Origin: Borborobacter arsenicus
GTDB taxonomy: Bacteria; Pseudomonadota; Alphaproteobacteria; Rhizobiales; Rhizobiaceae
Assembly: GCF_003934165.1 (NCBI RefSeq)
Contig: NZ_RKST01000001.1
Span: 186,001 to 250,000 of the forward strand
DNA length: 64,000 nt
Reading direction: 5' to 3'
Part shown: piece by piece, positions 34,381 through 44,066 of the stretch
How positions within the stretch are numbered: position 1 is the stretch's first letter
How the letters are laid out: each line of letters starts with the position of its first letter
Translations under genes and position numbers: made by a program
Notes under the pieces: model-generated
The model's input: only the letters and a program-made list of their open reading frames with translations
The model's database searches: none
What the model was told of the DNA's origin: nothing

Positions 34381-35499
34381 ATGCTTCCGCTCCAAGGATT
34401 GCTGGTTGTCTCCATCGAGCAGGCCGTTGCCGCACCGACCTGCACCCTGCGCCTGGCCGATGCCGGCGCGCGGGTGATCAAAATCGAGCGCGCGGAGGGT
34501 GAGACCGCTCGCCACTACGACAAGGCCGTGCACGGCACGAGCGCCTATTTCGCCTGGCTGAATCGCGGCAAGGAGAGCACCGTGCTCGACATCAAGGACA
34601 CGGCCGACCGCGCCTTGGTGGAAAGGCTGGTCGCCAAGGCGGACGTGTTCGTGCAGAACCTTGCTCCGGGCGCAGCGCAGCGGCTCGGGCTTGGCTCTGC
34701 CGATCTTGCGGCACGGTTCGAACGGCTGATCGCCGTCGATATCGTTGGCTACCGGCAAGATAGCGTCGCCCGCGACATGCGCGCCTACGACATGCTGATC
34801 CAGGCCGAAAGCGGGATCTGTGCCGTCACCGGTACGCCGGAAACACCGGTCAAGGTCGGGGTTTCGATGGCAGATGTGATGACCGGCGTCAACGCCCATG
34901 CCGCGATCCTGGAGGCGCTGATCGAGCGCTCCCGGACCGGGAGAGGCAAGGCGATTGAAATCGCCATGTTCGACGCCATGGCCGACATTATGAGCGTCCC
35001 GCTGCTTCACCACGACTATGGCGGCAGGGCAACACCGCGCACCGGCCTCGCCCACGCCGCGATCTTTCCTTACGGCAGTGTCGCCTGTCGCGACGGCGAG
35101 ACCGTCATAGTGGTCCAGAACCCAGGCGAATGGCGCCGCTTTTGCGAAGGCGTGCTCGATCGGCCGGACCTCATCGACGATCCGCGCTATTGCGACAACC
35201 CGAAGCGTGTCGAAAATCGCCTGGCGCTGGGCAAGATACTGGCCGCGATATTCGGACAGCTGACGCGGGCGCAGGCAATCGAGAGGCTGGAGGCAAACAA
35301 GCTGGCCTGGTCCAATGTTTCCACGGTCGCCGACCTTTCCAACCATCCGGCGCTGCGTCGCGTTTTGGTGGAGATACCGGGTGGCTCCTTCGACGGCGTC
35401 GCTTCGCCAGTGCGCCGGGAGATCAAGGGCGGGCCGGTGCCAGCACTCGGCGCGCATACGGATGAAGTGCGACAGGAATTTGCGGAGGGAACGTCGTGA
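34381..35499 (+). CDS. CoA-transferase family III (CaiB/BaiF)
   Basis: 372 residues. N-terminus LLVVSIEQAVAAPTCTLRLA and GARVIKIERAEGETARHYDK are typical. The catalytic Asp lies in RAYDMLIQAESGICAVTGTP. The C-terminal part has RTGLAHAAIFPYGSVACRDG and the WSNVSTVADLSNHPALRRV region. It moves CoA between acids or within a mesaconyl/itaconyl-type dicarboxylate. ATG 34381 lies 10 bases after the acyl-CoA dehydrogenase, and its stop overlaps the next start as GTGA. Confidence 0.93.
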   Translation: MLPLQGLLVVSIEQAVAAPTCTLRLADAGARVIKIERAEGETARHYDKAVHGTSAYFAWLNRGKESTVLDIKDTADRALVERLVAKADVFVQNLAPGAAQRLGLGSADLAARFERLIAVDIVGYRQDSVARDMRAYDMLIQAESGICAVTGTPETPVKVGVSMADVMTGVNAHAAILEALIERSRTGRGKAIEIAMFDAMADIMSVPLLHHDYGGRATPRTGLAHAAIFPYGSVACRDGETVIVVQNPGEWRRFCEGVLDRPDLIDDPRYCDNPKRVENRLALGKILAAIFGQLTRAQAIERLEANKLAWSNVSTVADLSNHPALRRVLVEIPGGSFDGVASPVRREIKGGPVPALGAHTDEVRQEFAEGTS

Positions 35500-36359
35500 G
35501 CATGGTAGATACCGATTATCTTCGGCAATGGATCGGCCGCAAGGAGCGGATTTGCGAAACCATTACGCCAAATCTGGTTGAACGGTTCGAGGCGACGCTG
35601 GGCAGTTCGGCGCACCGCATGCCCGATGCCGCGCCGCTTGCCATCCACTGGTGCCTTGCACCGCCGGCCGTGCCTTCGGATGAACTCGGCTCCGACGGAC
35701 ACCCAGCGCGCGGTGGCTTCCTGCCGCCGGTGCCGCTGCCGCGTCGCATGTGGGCCGGGGGAAAAATGGCCTTTCACCATCCGCTGCGTGCTGGCGCAGA
35801 GGTGACGCGCGCCTCGCGCATTGCCGATGTGACCCACAAGACCGGGCGTAGCGGAGAACTCGTCTTCGTGACCGTCGAGCATTCCATCGAGAGCGACGGG
35901 AAAACCGCCATTACGGAGCGCCAGGACATCGTCTACCGGAACATGGAGGAAGCAGCGAAGGGCCCTGCCCCTTCGCGGCGCCTCGATGCGTCGGCGCCGA
36001 AACCTGCACAGACTGCCGATCACACAGAGACGGTCGAAGCCACCACGACGCTGCTGTTCCGCTATTCGGCGCTTACCTTCAACGGTCACCGCATCCACTA
36101 CGATCTCGACTATGCGCGCGATGTGGAAGGCTATCCGGGTCTCGTCGTGCATGGCCCCCTCCAGGCGACGCTGATGCTGCACATGGCAGCGCGGCTCCAC
36201 GAGGGGCAACAGCCGCGGGAAGTCTCGTACCGCGGAGTATCGCCGCTGTTTCACGGCGCGGCTTTCACCGTCAATGCGAACCGTACGGCCAATGGCATCG
36301 ATCTGTGGTGCGCCGACCGGCAGGGTATCGCGACGATGAACGCTTCAATTCAATTCTAG
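35496..36359 (+). CDS. Acyl dehydratase, FAS1-like/MaoC (mesaconyl-C4-CoA hydratase-like)
   Basis: 287 residues, GTG start overlapping the CaiB stop. A FAS1-like N-terminal hot-dog (PPVPLPRRMWAGGKMAFHHP) is followed by a C-terminal hot-dog carrying RYSALTFNGHRIHYDLDYAR and EGYPGLVVHGPLQATLML, the hydratase active-site block. This two-domain form is shared with mesaconyl-C4-CoA hydratase and related HTD2 enzymes. In the operon it would hydrate an unsaturated CoA ester formed by the dehydrogenase or transferase. Confidence 0.9.
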   Translation: MSMVDTDYLRQWIGRKERICETITPNLVERFEATLGSSAHRMPDAAPLAIHWCLAPPAVPSDELGSDGHPARGGFLPPVPLPRRMWAGGKMAFHHPLRAGAEVTRASRIADVTHKTGRSGELVFVTVEHSIESDGKTAITERQDIVYRNMEEAAKGPAPSRRLDASAPKPAQTADHTETVEATTTLLFRYSALTFNGHRIHYDLDYARDVEGYPGLVVHGPLQATLMLHMAARLHEGQQPREVSYRGVSPLFHGAAFTVNANRTANGIDLWCADRQGIATMNASIQF

Positions 36360-36541
36360 CAAGGCAGGACCATTTGGGCTGAGCCTTGACAGATCATGCC
36401 CAAGCGGTAATTGACAGTTGCCGACGATTGCTTGACCGTTGGAAACGGTAGCAACTGGCGCCCGAGGAACATTCCCGTTCCCGTCTGCTCGGGCCGTTCA
36501 GATGACCAGTCATCTGCAATGGAACTGCAAGCAAGAACACT

Positions 36542-37435
36542 ATGAATTTTCGAGAAATCGTCGCTTTTCGCGCTGTCATTTTCACGAACTCGATAACCCG
36601 TGCGGCAGAGGTGCTCAATGTCACCCAGCCGGCGGTGAGCATGCTCATTTCAAATCTCGAAGAGTCCTTGGGGTTCAAACTTTTCGAGCGACGCCAAGGC
36701 CGGATATTTCCCACGCCCGAAGCGCTGCTGCTTGCCGACGAAGCCGAGAAAACCTTCGAGAGCCTTTCCAATCTGAAGCGTCGCGCCGACCAGATCGCCC
36801 GGCGTGGCGTCGGCAGCCTGCGCATCGCTTCCATATATGGACCGGCAATGCATCTGCTGCCGTGCGTGGCGGCTGCTTTCTCGCGCAGCCATCCCGAGGT
36901 GAACGTCTCCATTGTCACGCGCGAATCCAAGCGTATCCAGGAATGGATGGCAACACAGCACTACGATCTCGGCATAGCGGAGATGCCAACCGAACCGAAT
37001 CCGCTCCTGCATTTCGAGGCGTTACCGCAGCGGCTTGTCTGCGTCCTTCCGGCAGGACATCCCCTCGCCGACAGGGAAATCCTCACGCCCGGCATCCTTG
37101 ACGGCCAGCCCATCGTGACCATGCCGGTCTGGCATCACTCGACCGTTTCCCTCGAACGGGCCTTCGCCGAGGCTGGAGCACGGTTCAACCGCGCCTTCGA
37201 GGTCGATATGTTTTCGGTGGCTCTGGAACTCGTTGCCCACGGCGCAGGACTGGCGCTGGCGGACCCGATCAACCTGCTGGCCGCGCAGAGCGACGCAATC
37301 GCCGTCCGGCCGTTCGAGCCGGTAATCCATTTCGATCTTGCACTTTTCTTTCCTGCCCAGCGTGCCCGCTCGCTGGTAGCAGAAGAGTTTGCGCATTTGC
37401 TGCGCAAGGAACTGGCCTCGGTTCCTGGGCTTTAG
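36542..37435 (+). CDS. LysR-family transcriptional regulator
   Basis: 297 residues. HTH: MNFREIVAFRAVIFTNSITR, AAEVLNVTQPAVSMLISNLE, LGFKLFERRQGRIFPTPEAL. The effector domain begins SLRIASIYGPAMHLLPCVAA and ends in AHGAGLALADPINLL. Similar to regulators of opine/amino-acid use (OccR-like N-terminus). It is downstream of the acyl dehydratase on the same strand but 182 bases away, and converges with the hyu genes, so its target is uncertain. Confidence 0.9.
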   Translation: MNFREIVAFRAVIFTNSITRAAEVLNVTQPAVSMLISNLEESLGFKLFERRQGRIFPTPEALLLADEAEKTFESLSNLKRRADQIARRGVGSLRIASIYGPAMHLLPCVAAAFSRSHPEVNVSIVTRESKRIQEWMATQHYDLGIAEMPTEPNPLLHFEALPQRLVCVLPAGHPLADREILTPGILDGQPIVTMPVWHHSTVSLERAFAEAGARFNRAFEVDMFSVALELVAHGAGLALADPINLLAAQSDAIAVRPFEPVIHFDLALFFPAQRARSLVAEEFAHLLRKELASVPGL

Positions 37436-37494
37436 AGAAGTTGCAGCCAAGTGGACTCAACTGGCGTCGAACGAATCCGGCAACACAAACAGAT

Positions 37495-37532
37495 GGAGCG
37501 GCGACCCGGATTTATCCCCGGTCCGCCGCTCC
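37495..37532. terminator. Bidirectional terminator between convergent lysR and hyuB
   Basis: Arms GGAGCGGCG and CGCCGCTCC with additional ACC/GGT pairing inside, followed by TTTT at 37543. Lies between two convergent genes. Confidence 0.7.
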
Positions 37533-37598
37533 AGCTATGAGTTTTGATGGATTGTCCCCAGTCAGCCCGAAGACAATCCATGAGGCTTTGCCTCTGGG

Positions 37599-39245
37599 CT
37601 AGGCGCTTTGTCCCTCTACCCGATCGGCGGGATCGCCCCAGCCGCCGCCGCCCGAGCTTTGGAGGCGGATGACCGCGCCCTTGCCGGGCGTGAGAGCCAA
37701 CGCCTTTGGCGGCAATGCGGTTTCCCGGTCGGTTCCCGGATTAAGATGGGAGCCGGCCGCCTGCCCCGGAGCACCGCCGGCCTCGCCCCACGGGCGGGCA
37801 TAGTCGCGCATCTGCTGGACATAGACGTTCACGTTGACGCCGTCGCACAGCAATTCATATTCACGCCTCAGCGCCATGCCGCCCTCATGAGCACCCTTGC
37901 CGCCGGAGCCCTCGACCAGTTCCGTGCGAAGGACGCGGACAGGGCTCGCCGTCTCCATGATTTCAGCCGACAGGATTGAGCAATTGCCACCATGTGTATC
38001 GATGGCATTGAGGCCGTCGCCCTGGGCAGTCGCACCGCTGCCGCCCCCCATGATGTCGGTGATGATGAAATAGGGAGCCTCACCATTTGCATTGCGGCGT
38101 TCCGGCCTGGTGTCGAAACCGCCCGCTTTGACGGCGGGGAAGGATATCTGCGAACCGGCATAGCCAGCCACGCCGGGCATCCGGCAAAGTGCGCGCAGCA
38201 CAACTTCGGCGACCGCCTGCGCGGCATAGTGCCGGCTGCCGACCGCAGCGGGGCGCTTGGGGTTCAGCACCGAGCCACGCGGCGCGATGACATGGATGGG
38301 GCGCATGAAGCCGCCATTTTGCGGACTATCGGGGGCAAAGGCTGTCTTTACCGCGTAGCTGGCCAGCGACACTGTCGAGGCATAGGGACAGTTGAGCGCA
38401 TTGGCCCGCTGGTCGCTGGTACCGGAGAAGTCGACCTGGATGCACCCATCCGAAACGCTGGCACGGCAGACCATCGTGATGGGTTCGTCAGAGGCAATCT
38501 CATCCTCGATCTGCACCGTGGCGCTGACGACGACGCCTTCGCGCTCACGAAGGGCGGCGGTCATGTAATTTTCGCCATAAGCGAGAACGGCATCGTTCAG
38601 TTGCAGGAACAAATTCGTTCCGTAGCGTGCCGCAAGCTCCTTCAATCTTCTCTCGGCAGTCCGGCAACCCGCGATCTGCGCGCGCAGGTCTCCGAGCGAG
38701 GATTGCGGATGTCGCACATTCGCCGCCAGCATGCGGAAAAGATCGTCGTTGGGAACGCCTTTGCTGACAAGGCGCAGCGGCGGGAAGATGAGGCCCTCCC
38801 CAAACACTTCAGTGTTGTCCGGCGCAGTCGTGCATGGCGTCTTGCCGCCGATATCGACGTGATGGGCGATGGTCGCGGCGATCGCCACCAGTTTTCCATC
38901 ATGAATCACCGGGCTGAACAGTACGATATCCGGAGTATGCGTGCAGCCCTGATAGGGGTCATTGCAGATAATGGCATCGCCGTCTTCCCACGTCTCCAGC
39001 GGGATGACCTTGACGACGTCGCGGCACGCAACCTGCAGGATGCCGAGTTGCGCGGGGATCGTCTCTGCCTGGGCCAGGATTTCGCCGTCCGGCGAAAGGA
39101 TGGCGCAGGAATAATCATACATGTCCCAGATGATCGAGGAGTAGGAAGCCCTGCGCAGCGACGCGGACATTTCCTCCGCGATGCCGATCAGCCGGCGCTG
39201 GAAAATATCGCGGGTCAGCGCGTCGAATGTCGTTTTCTCGTTCAT
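37599..39245 (-). CDS. hyuB: Hydantoinase B / oxoprolinase family protein
   Basis: 548 residues from ATG 39245, one base after the hyuA stop; a longer frame into hyuA is rejected. Conserved blocks: FQRRLIGIAEEMSASLRRAS, YSSIIWDMYDYSCAILSPDG, DAIICNDPYQGCTHTPDIVL, TIAHHVDIGGKTPC, and near the end RTELVEGSGGKGAHEGGMAL. Partner of HyuA in ATP-dependent opening of cyclic amides (hydantoins, 5-oxoproline) or, in relatives, in ATP-dependent ketone carboxylation; context favours the amide role. Confidence 0.93.
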   Translation of the reverse strand: MNEKTTFDALTRDIFQRRLIGIAEEMSASLRRASYSSIIWDMYDYSCAILSPDGEILAQAETIPAQLGILQVACRDVVKVIPLETWEDGDAIICNDPYQGCTHTPDIVLFSPVIHDGKLVAIAATIAHHVDIGGKTPCTTAPDNTEVFGEGLIFPPLRLVSKGVPNDDLFRMLAANVRHPQSSLGDLRAQIAGCRTAERRLKELAARYGTNLFLQLNDAVLAYGENYMTAALREREGVVVSATVQIEDEIASDEPITMVCRASVSDGCIQVDFSGTSDQRANALNCPYASTVSLASYAVKTAFAPDSPQNGGFMRPIHVIAPRGSVLNPKRPAAVGSRHYAAQAVAEVVLRALCRMPGVAGYAGSQISFPAVKAGGFDTRPERRNANGEAPYFIITDIMGGGSGATAQGDGLNAIDTHGGNCSILSAEIMETASPVRVLRTELVEGSGGKGAHEGGMALRREYELLCDGVNVNVYVQQMRDYARPWGEAGGAPGQAAGSHLNPGTDRETALPPKALALTPGKGAVIRLQSSGGGGWGDPADRVEGQSA

Positions 39246-39246
39246 G

Positions 39247-41286
39247 TCAGGCTGCCTTGATACGAATGAAACCATGCTCGACCCCCTCGGCAACCTGCCC
39301 AGGCAACACCACGGTGGTGGAGTCATATTGCTGAATGATGGCCGGTCCCTCGACGGTCGAACCGGGGCCAATATCGTCCCGGAGATAGATGGGCGTGGGA
39401 TGCGCCGCTCCGCCGATCTCAAAGAACAGATCTCGCGTCCCGGCAGGCTGCGGGTTGCCGGCCTCGCCATGCTGCCCAAGGGTCGGCTTATCGAGAACGC
39501 CTATCGCATCGATACGCAGATTGGTGATCTCGACGGTCGCGTCCGGGTTGGCATAGCCATAGGCCAGGTCATGCGCCTCATGGAAGCGCGCAGCGATGCC
39601 ACGGGCATCCGGCAGCGTGCTGACCGAACCGTCAGCCAACACCACGTTGATCTCGTGATACTGACCCTGGTAGCGCTGGTCCGCCGAAAACAGGATGCGC
39701 TGCCGATCAGTTGCGATACCGTCACGCGAAAGCTGCTCGCGCAGTTCGTTCTCGGCCGCCAGAAGTATTCCCGAAAGGGCGGCCGGATCGAGGTTGGCGA
39801 GCTGTGTGGGGAACGGGATCTGCTTGTGGTGGCGGATATCGGCGAATTGCAAGCCGATTGCCGCGAATACGCCGGGCGTCGGCGGCACGATGAGTTCGCG
39901 CAGGCCGAGATCCTGGACGAGGAAGGAGCCGAACAGCCCACCCGCCCCGCCAAAGGCCAAAAGCGCAAATTCGCGCAAATCATACCCGCGCTCCATGGCC
40001 AGGGTGCGGATTGCTTCGCCCATATTGGCATTGGCAATAGCGAACATTCCGAGTGCCGCGTCCTGAGTGGAGCGGCCCAGCGGCCCGCCGACCTCCTGGT
40101 CGATGGCTTGTGCAGCAGCTTCCACCGACAACTCGATGCCGCCAGCAAAGGCCTTCGAGTCCAGATAGCCCAGCACCAGGGCGGCGTCGGTCAGGGTCGG
40201 CTTGGTCCCGCCCCGGCCATAGCAGGCCGGGCCAGGCACTGAGCCGGCCGATTGCGGCCCGACATGCAGCGCGCCGCCACGATCCACCCGGCCGATCGAT
40301 CCACCGCCAGCCGAAATGGCCGTGATGTCGAGCGTCGGCGATCGCAACGGAAGCCCGTCCACGTCGCGGCCACGGCTCAACATCGCAGCACCCCGCGAGA
40401 TGGTCGCGATGTCGGCAGAAGTTCCGCCAATATCGAGCGTAACCAAGTTCTCGACGCCGAGCGCCCGACCGGCCTCGACGGCAGCGATCACGCCTCCTGC
40501 CGGGCCGGACATCAGCATTGCACAGGGATTCTGGCGCGCCGAATCTGGTGTGGCGACGCCGCCATCGCTGCGCATATAGACGAGTTTTGCATACATGCCC
40601 GCCTTCGCGACGGCATCCTCGAGTGCCTTGGTATAACGCGCAACGGGCGGCCCGACATAGGCGCTGGCAGCGCTGGTATTGGCGCGCGGATATTCCTCGA
40701 TCTGCGGATTGACGTCGCAGGAAAGGAAGATCGGAATATCCGGGAAGCGCTCGCGGATAGAAGCCGCCAGCGCACGCTCATGAGTGTCGTTTGCGAAGCT
40801 GAAAAGAAGCGATACTGCAATCGCCTCCGGGCGCCGGGCGGCGATCTCAGCCAGAATGCGCTCAATCTCGTCAGAAGACAGCGGCTCGACAATCTTGCCG
40901 AAAGCATCGATGCGCTCGCTCACCTCCGCCACCTGCGAACGAGCGACCAGCGGCACCGGCTTCTGCGCAGTCAGGCTGTAGATATGCGGGCGCCGCTGGT
41001 GGGCAACCTCCAATATGTCGCGAAAGCCGCGCGTCACCAGGAGCAGCACATCAGCGCCGGTGCGCGTGATCCAGGCATTGGTGGCGATGGTGAAGCCGTG
41101 GACGAACAGGTCGATATCCTCGATTTTAGCCTGTGCCCGAGCAGCAAGCTGCTTCAACCCATGCATGACGCCCTCGGCAGAGCCTGGGGTCGTTGGCGCC
41201 TTCTCCATCCAGCGCTGGCCCGAGCCGTCGTCCACCAGAACGAGATCCGTGAAAGTTCCGCCAACGTCTACCGATAATCTGAGCAT
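39247..41286 (-). CDS. hyuA: Hydantoinase A / oxoprolinase family protein
   Basis: 679 residues from ATG 41286 (GGAATGGGA upstream). N-terminal ATPase motif LSVDVGGTFTDLVLVDDGSG, then SQVAEVSERIDAFGKIVEPL, EEYPRANTSAASAYVGPPVA, the central MSGPAGGVIAAVEAGRALG, LDIGGTSADIATISRG and SAGGGSIGRVD nucleotide/metal-binding blocks, and GYANPDATVEITNLRIDAIG near the end. ATP-dependent cyclic-amidase subunit working with HyuB. The 225-base gap upstream, shared with the divergent FAD oxidoreductase, should hold both promoters. Confidence 0.94.
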   Translation of the reverse strand: MLRLSVDVGGTFTDLVLVDDGSGQRWMEKAPTTPGSAEGVMHGLKQLAARAQAKIEDIDLFVHGFTIATNAWITRTGADVLLLVTRGFRDILEVAHQRRPHIYSLTAQKPVPLVARSQVAEVSERIDAFGKIVEPLSSDEIERILAEIAARRPEAIAVSLLFSFANDTHERALAASIRERFPDIPIFLSCDVNPQIEEYPRANTSAASAYVGPPVARYTKALEDAVAKAGMYAKLVYMRSDGGVATPDSARQNPCAMLMSGPAGGVIAAVEAGRALGVENLVTLDIGGTSADIATISRGAAMLSRGRDVDGLPLRSPTLDITAISAGGGSIGRVDRGGALHVGPQSAGSVPGPACYGRGGTKPTLTDAALVLGYLDSKAFAGGIELSVEAAAQAIDQEVGGPLGRSTQDAALGMFAIANANMGEAIRTLAMERGYDLREFALLAFGGAGGLFGSFLVQDLGLRELIVPPTPGVFAAIGLQFADIRHHKQIPFPTQLANLDPAALSGILLAAENELREQLSRDGIATDRQRILFSADQRYQGQYHEINVVLADGSVSTLPDARGIAARFHEAHDLAYGYANPDATVEITNLRIDAIGVLDKPTLGQHGEAGNPQPAGTRDLFFEIGGAAHPTPIYLRDDIGPGSTVEGPAIIQQYDSTTVVLPGQVAEGVEHGFIRIKAA

Positions 41287-41511
41287 ACGTGTCCCATTCC
41301 GATCGTTGCAAAGGCGGCAGGACGCCGCATCGAGACACAACGCTAAATCGACGGGCTCCATAAGAAAAATCGAATAAGCTGATCAGAACATCAGGAGCAC
41401 TTATGTCCTTGACGACATCATAAGCTCCCCTGATCAAGGCATCAGAATGCACGATTTCTGCTGATCGCTGGGCCTGACTATCATGTGCCCCGAAAAGGGA
41501 GGCAGACATTC

Positions 41512-42804
41512 ATGGGCCAGATCAACCTCAAGATGCCGAACTCGTTGTGGGCATCGACCGCCACGCCGGCAACGGAACGCGCACAGTTGCGGGGGGAGCA
41601 TCGGGCCGATATCGCGATCATCGGTGCGGGTTTCTGCGGTCTTTCGGCTGCGCTGCATTTGGCGGAAGCGGGAATCGAACGGATCGTTCTGCTCGACGCG
41701 GCCGAACCCGGTTGGGGCGCTTCCGGTAGAAATGGCGGCCAGGTGGTTCCCGGTTTTCGTTCGGATCCCGACGACATCATCGCGCGCTATGGATCGGAAA
41801 CAGGCAAGAAGCTGATCGCCGCGTCGGCCGAAGCGGCCGATCTCGTCTTCGAACTCATCGACAACTACGGCATCGATTGCGATGCTCGTCGTAACGGCTG
41901 GATCCAGTGCGCGGCCGGCCCGCGTGGGCTGGAAGCTGTACAGCATCGTGCCGCGCAATGGCAGCAGCGTGGCGCCGACATATCACTGTTGACTGAGCGG
42001 GATTTGACCTCGCTGACCGGTGTTCATGGATATGTCGGAGGCTTCATCAATCGGCAGGGCGGCCAGATCAACCCGCTCTCTTATGTGCGCGGCCTCGCCG
42101 TGGCCGCAGAAAGCCTCGGCGTCTCGATCTTCTCCAGTAGCCCGGCGCGGCGACTTGAACGCGTCGGGACACGCTGGGAGATTGCTACACCAGAAGGCGT
42201 TGTCAGGGCACATCGGGTCATTGTGTGCACGAACGCGCATACCGACGGGTTGTGGCCAGGGCTACGACGCACTCTCATCCCGATCGTGAGTTCCGTTGTT
42301 GCCACGGAGCCCCTGCCCGCCAGCCTCAGGGCGACCATACTTCCCGGCGGACATTCCGTGGCCGATACCAGACGACTGATTTCATGGTTCGGCATCGATC
42401 GCGACGGACGGGTGATCCTTGGCGGGCGCGGCGCCCAATCCGGCAAGGACAGGCCTAATGAATTCCGAGCGGTGGAACAGCGTCTATACAGGGCGTTCCC
42501 CGCATTGCGTGACGTTGCAATTTCCTTTCGCTGGAGCGGCCTCGTCGCCCTGACGCTTGATCACCTGCCGCATGTGCATGAGTTGGCTGCCGGGCTTTTC
42601 GCCGGGATCGGCTTCAACGGACGCGGTGTGGCCATGGCAACCATGATGGGCAAGTCGCTTGCCGAGCGTGCGATGGACCGGCACCCGGATTCGCTGCCCC
42701 TGCCCGTTGTGCCGGTTAGCGGCATACCCTTCCACGCCTTTCGGGCGCTCGGCCTCGCCGCCGCCCTTCAAGGCAAGAAGCTCCAGGATATCTTCCTGCC
42801 CTAG
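41512..42804 (+). CDS. FAD-dependent amine/D-amino-acid oxidoreductase (DadA/PuuB-like)
   Basis: 430 residues from ATG 41512, with AGGGAGG nine bases upstream; the GTG at 41485 is less likely. FAD site IAIIGAGFCGLSAALHLAEA near residue 40, then GWGASGRNGGQVVPGFRSDP, a signature of the gamma-glutamylputrescine/sarcosine oxidase branch of DAO enzymes. The C-terminal FAD cap reads WSGLVALTLDHLPHVHELAA and GFNGRGVAMATMMGKSLAER. Oxidises an amine or amino acid to the imine with H2O2 or quinol formation. A close paralogue is at 60477-61754. Confidence 0.92.
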   Translation: MGQINLKMPNSLWASTATPATERAQLRGEHRADIAIIGAGFCGLSAALHLAEAGIERIVLLDAAEPGWGASGRNGGQVVPGFRSDPDDIIARYGSETGKKLIAASAEAADLVFELIDNYGIDCDARRNGWIQCAAGPRGLEAVQHRAAQWQQRGADISLLTERDLTSLTGVHGYVGGFINRQGGQINPLSYVRGLAVAAESLGVSIFSSSPARRLERVGTRWEIATPEGVVRAHRVIVCTNAHTDGLWPGLRRTLIPIVSSVVATEPLPASLRATILPGGHSVADTRRLISWFGIDRDGRVILGGRGAQSGKDRPNEFRAVEQRLYRAFPALRDVAISFRWSGLVALTLDHLPHVHELAAGLFAGIGFNGRGVAMATMMGKSLAERAMDRHPDSLPLPVVPVSGIPFHAFRALGLAAALQGKKLQDIFLP

Positions 42805-42813
42805 CATTTTGCA

Positions 42814-42840
42814 GCAGGTGCCAGGAGACCTGGCGCCTGC
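42814..42840. terminator. Bidirectional terminator between convergent FAD oxidase and OYE genes
   Basis: 12-bp stem GCAGGTGCCAGG / CCTGGCGCCTGC (one G-T pair) with an AGA loop, nine bases after the oxidoreductase stop. Confidence 0.75.
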
Positions 42841-42865
42841 CGATACCGGGTGTGCAGAGAGTTCG

Positions 42866-43996
42866 CTATTCCGCTGCCACCAAGGATTTCTCCAGTATTT
42901 CCGCATAGGCAGCGCCCGGCCAGAACTTCGGGGTCGCCCGCTGGTATTGGAGCGGCCGCTCGACATCGGCGCCCAGCGTACGCGCTGCAAGCCAGCCCCA
43001 GTGCGGATTGTCAAGGAAGGCGCGTCCCAGCGCCACCATGTCCGCCGTGCCTTCCGCGATCACTGCTTCGGCCTGCTGCGGCGTGGCGATCAGCCCCACC
43101 GCGCGTGTCGGAATGTCCGCGCCCAGCTTCACAGCATCGGCGAGATGGGCCTGATAACCGGGACCGATCTGTGGGATGGCCGTTGCCGCCAGTCCGCCGC
43201 TGGTGACGCAGACATAATCCACGCCCTCTGATTTCAGCGCCTTTGCGAAGGCAATCGCTTCGTCGAGATCGATCCCGCCCTCCAGCCAGTCGCGGCCAGT
43301 GATCCGGACGCCCAACGGCCGCTCCTTGGGCCAGACCGCGCGCGCGGCACGAATGACCTCCAGCGGATAACGCATCCGGTTCTCCAGGCTGCCACCATAT
43401 TCATCGGTGCGTCGGTTGGAGGTGGCCGAGAGGAACTGGTGCAGCAGATAGCCGTGCGCGGCATGGATCTCCAGCAGATCGAAGCCGATGCGCTGCGCCC
43501 TGAGAGCGGCATCCGCATGCGCCATGCGCACGCGATCGAGATCTTCGACCTGCATGGCGGAAGGCGTATGCCAGCCATCGGCAAAAGCCAATGCGGATGG
43601 CGACACCGTCGCCCATGGGGACTCGGCGGCTCCCAGTGCCTTGCCGCCTTCCCACGCTTTTTGCGACGAAGCCTTACGGCCGGCATGGCTGAGTTGGATG
43701 CCGAGTTTGGCCGAACCGTGGGCTCGACAATGGGCAATGACTTTGGCCAGCGCCGCCTCGTTCTCGTCGCTGTATAGACCCAGGCAGCCATGGGTGATGC
43801 GCCCGATGCGCTCCACGGCGGTCGCCTCGACGACAAGCGCGCCCGCACCCGAACCGGAGAGCGTGCCCAGATGCGCCAGATGCCAAGATGAGGCACTGCC
43901 GTCATCGGCGCTGTACTGGCACATTGGCGATACCGCGATGCGGTTCGGCAATTCCAGGCCTGCCAGCCGGATCGGCGAGAACAATTTGCTCGTCAT
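42866..43996 (-). CDS. NADH:flavin oxidoreductase, YqjM-type Old Yellow Enzyme
   Basis: 376 residues; GAAGGAAG precedes ATG 43996. Diagnostic YqjM features: Cys in IAVSPMCQYSADDGSASSWH, the His pair region EIHAAHGYLLHQFLSATSNR, RTDEYGGSLENRMR, and the C-terminal MVALGRAFLDNPHWGWLAAR. Reduces activated C=C bonds with FMN and NAD(P)H. Lies 70 bases after the COG0523 GTPase and is probably the last gene of that operon. Confidence 0.94.
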   Translation of the reverse strand: MTSKLFSPIRLAGLELPNRIAVSPMCQYSADDGSASSWHLAHLGTLSGSGAGALVVEATAVERIGRITHGCLGLYSDENEAALAKVIAHCRAHGSAKLGIQLSHAGRKASSQKAWEGGKALGAAESPWATVSPSALAFADGWHTPSAMQVEDLDRVRMAHADAALRAQRIGFDLLEIHAAHGYLLHQFLSATSNRRTDEYGGSLENRMRYPLEVIRAARAVWPKERPLGVRITGRDWLEGGIDLDEAIAFAKALKSEGVDYVCVTSGGLAATAIPQIGPGYQAHLADAVKLGADIPTRAVGLIATPQQAEAVIAEGTADMVALGRAFLDNPHWGWLAARTLGADVERPLQYQRATPKFWPGAAYAEILEKSLVAAE

Positions 43997-44066
43997 GGTA
44001 CTTCCTTCACTGCTTTATTCGGATGTGGTGTGAACACGGCGAATGTCCGCCGCGTGAATTGACAGA

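Noticed and set aside
37992-39260. 422-codon plus-strand ORF
   Set aside because: Antisense of hyuB, which carries strong family motifs throughout.
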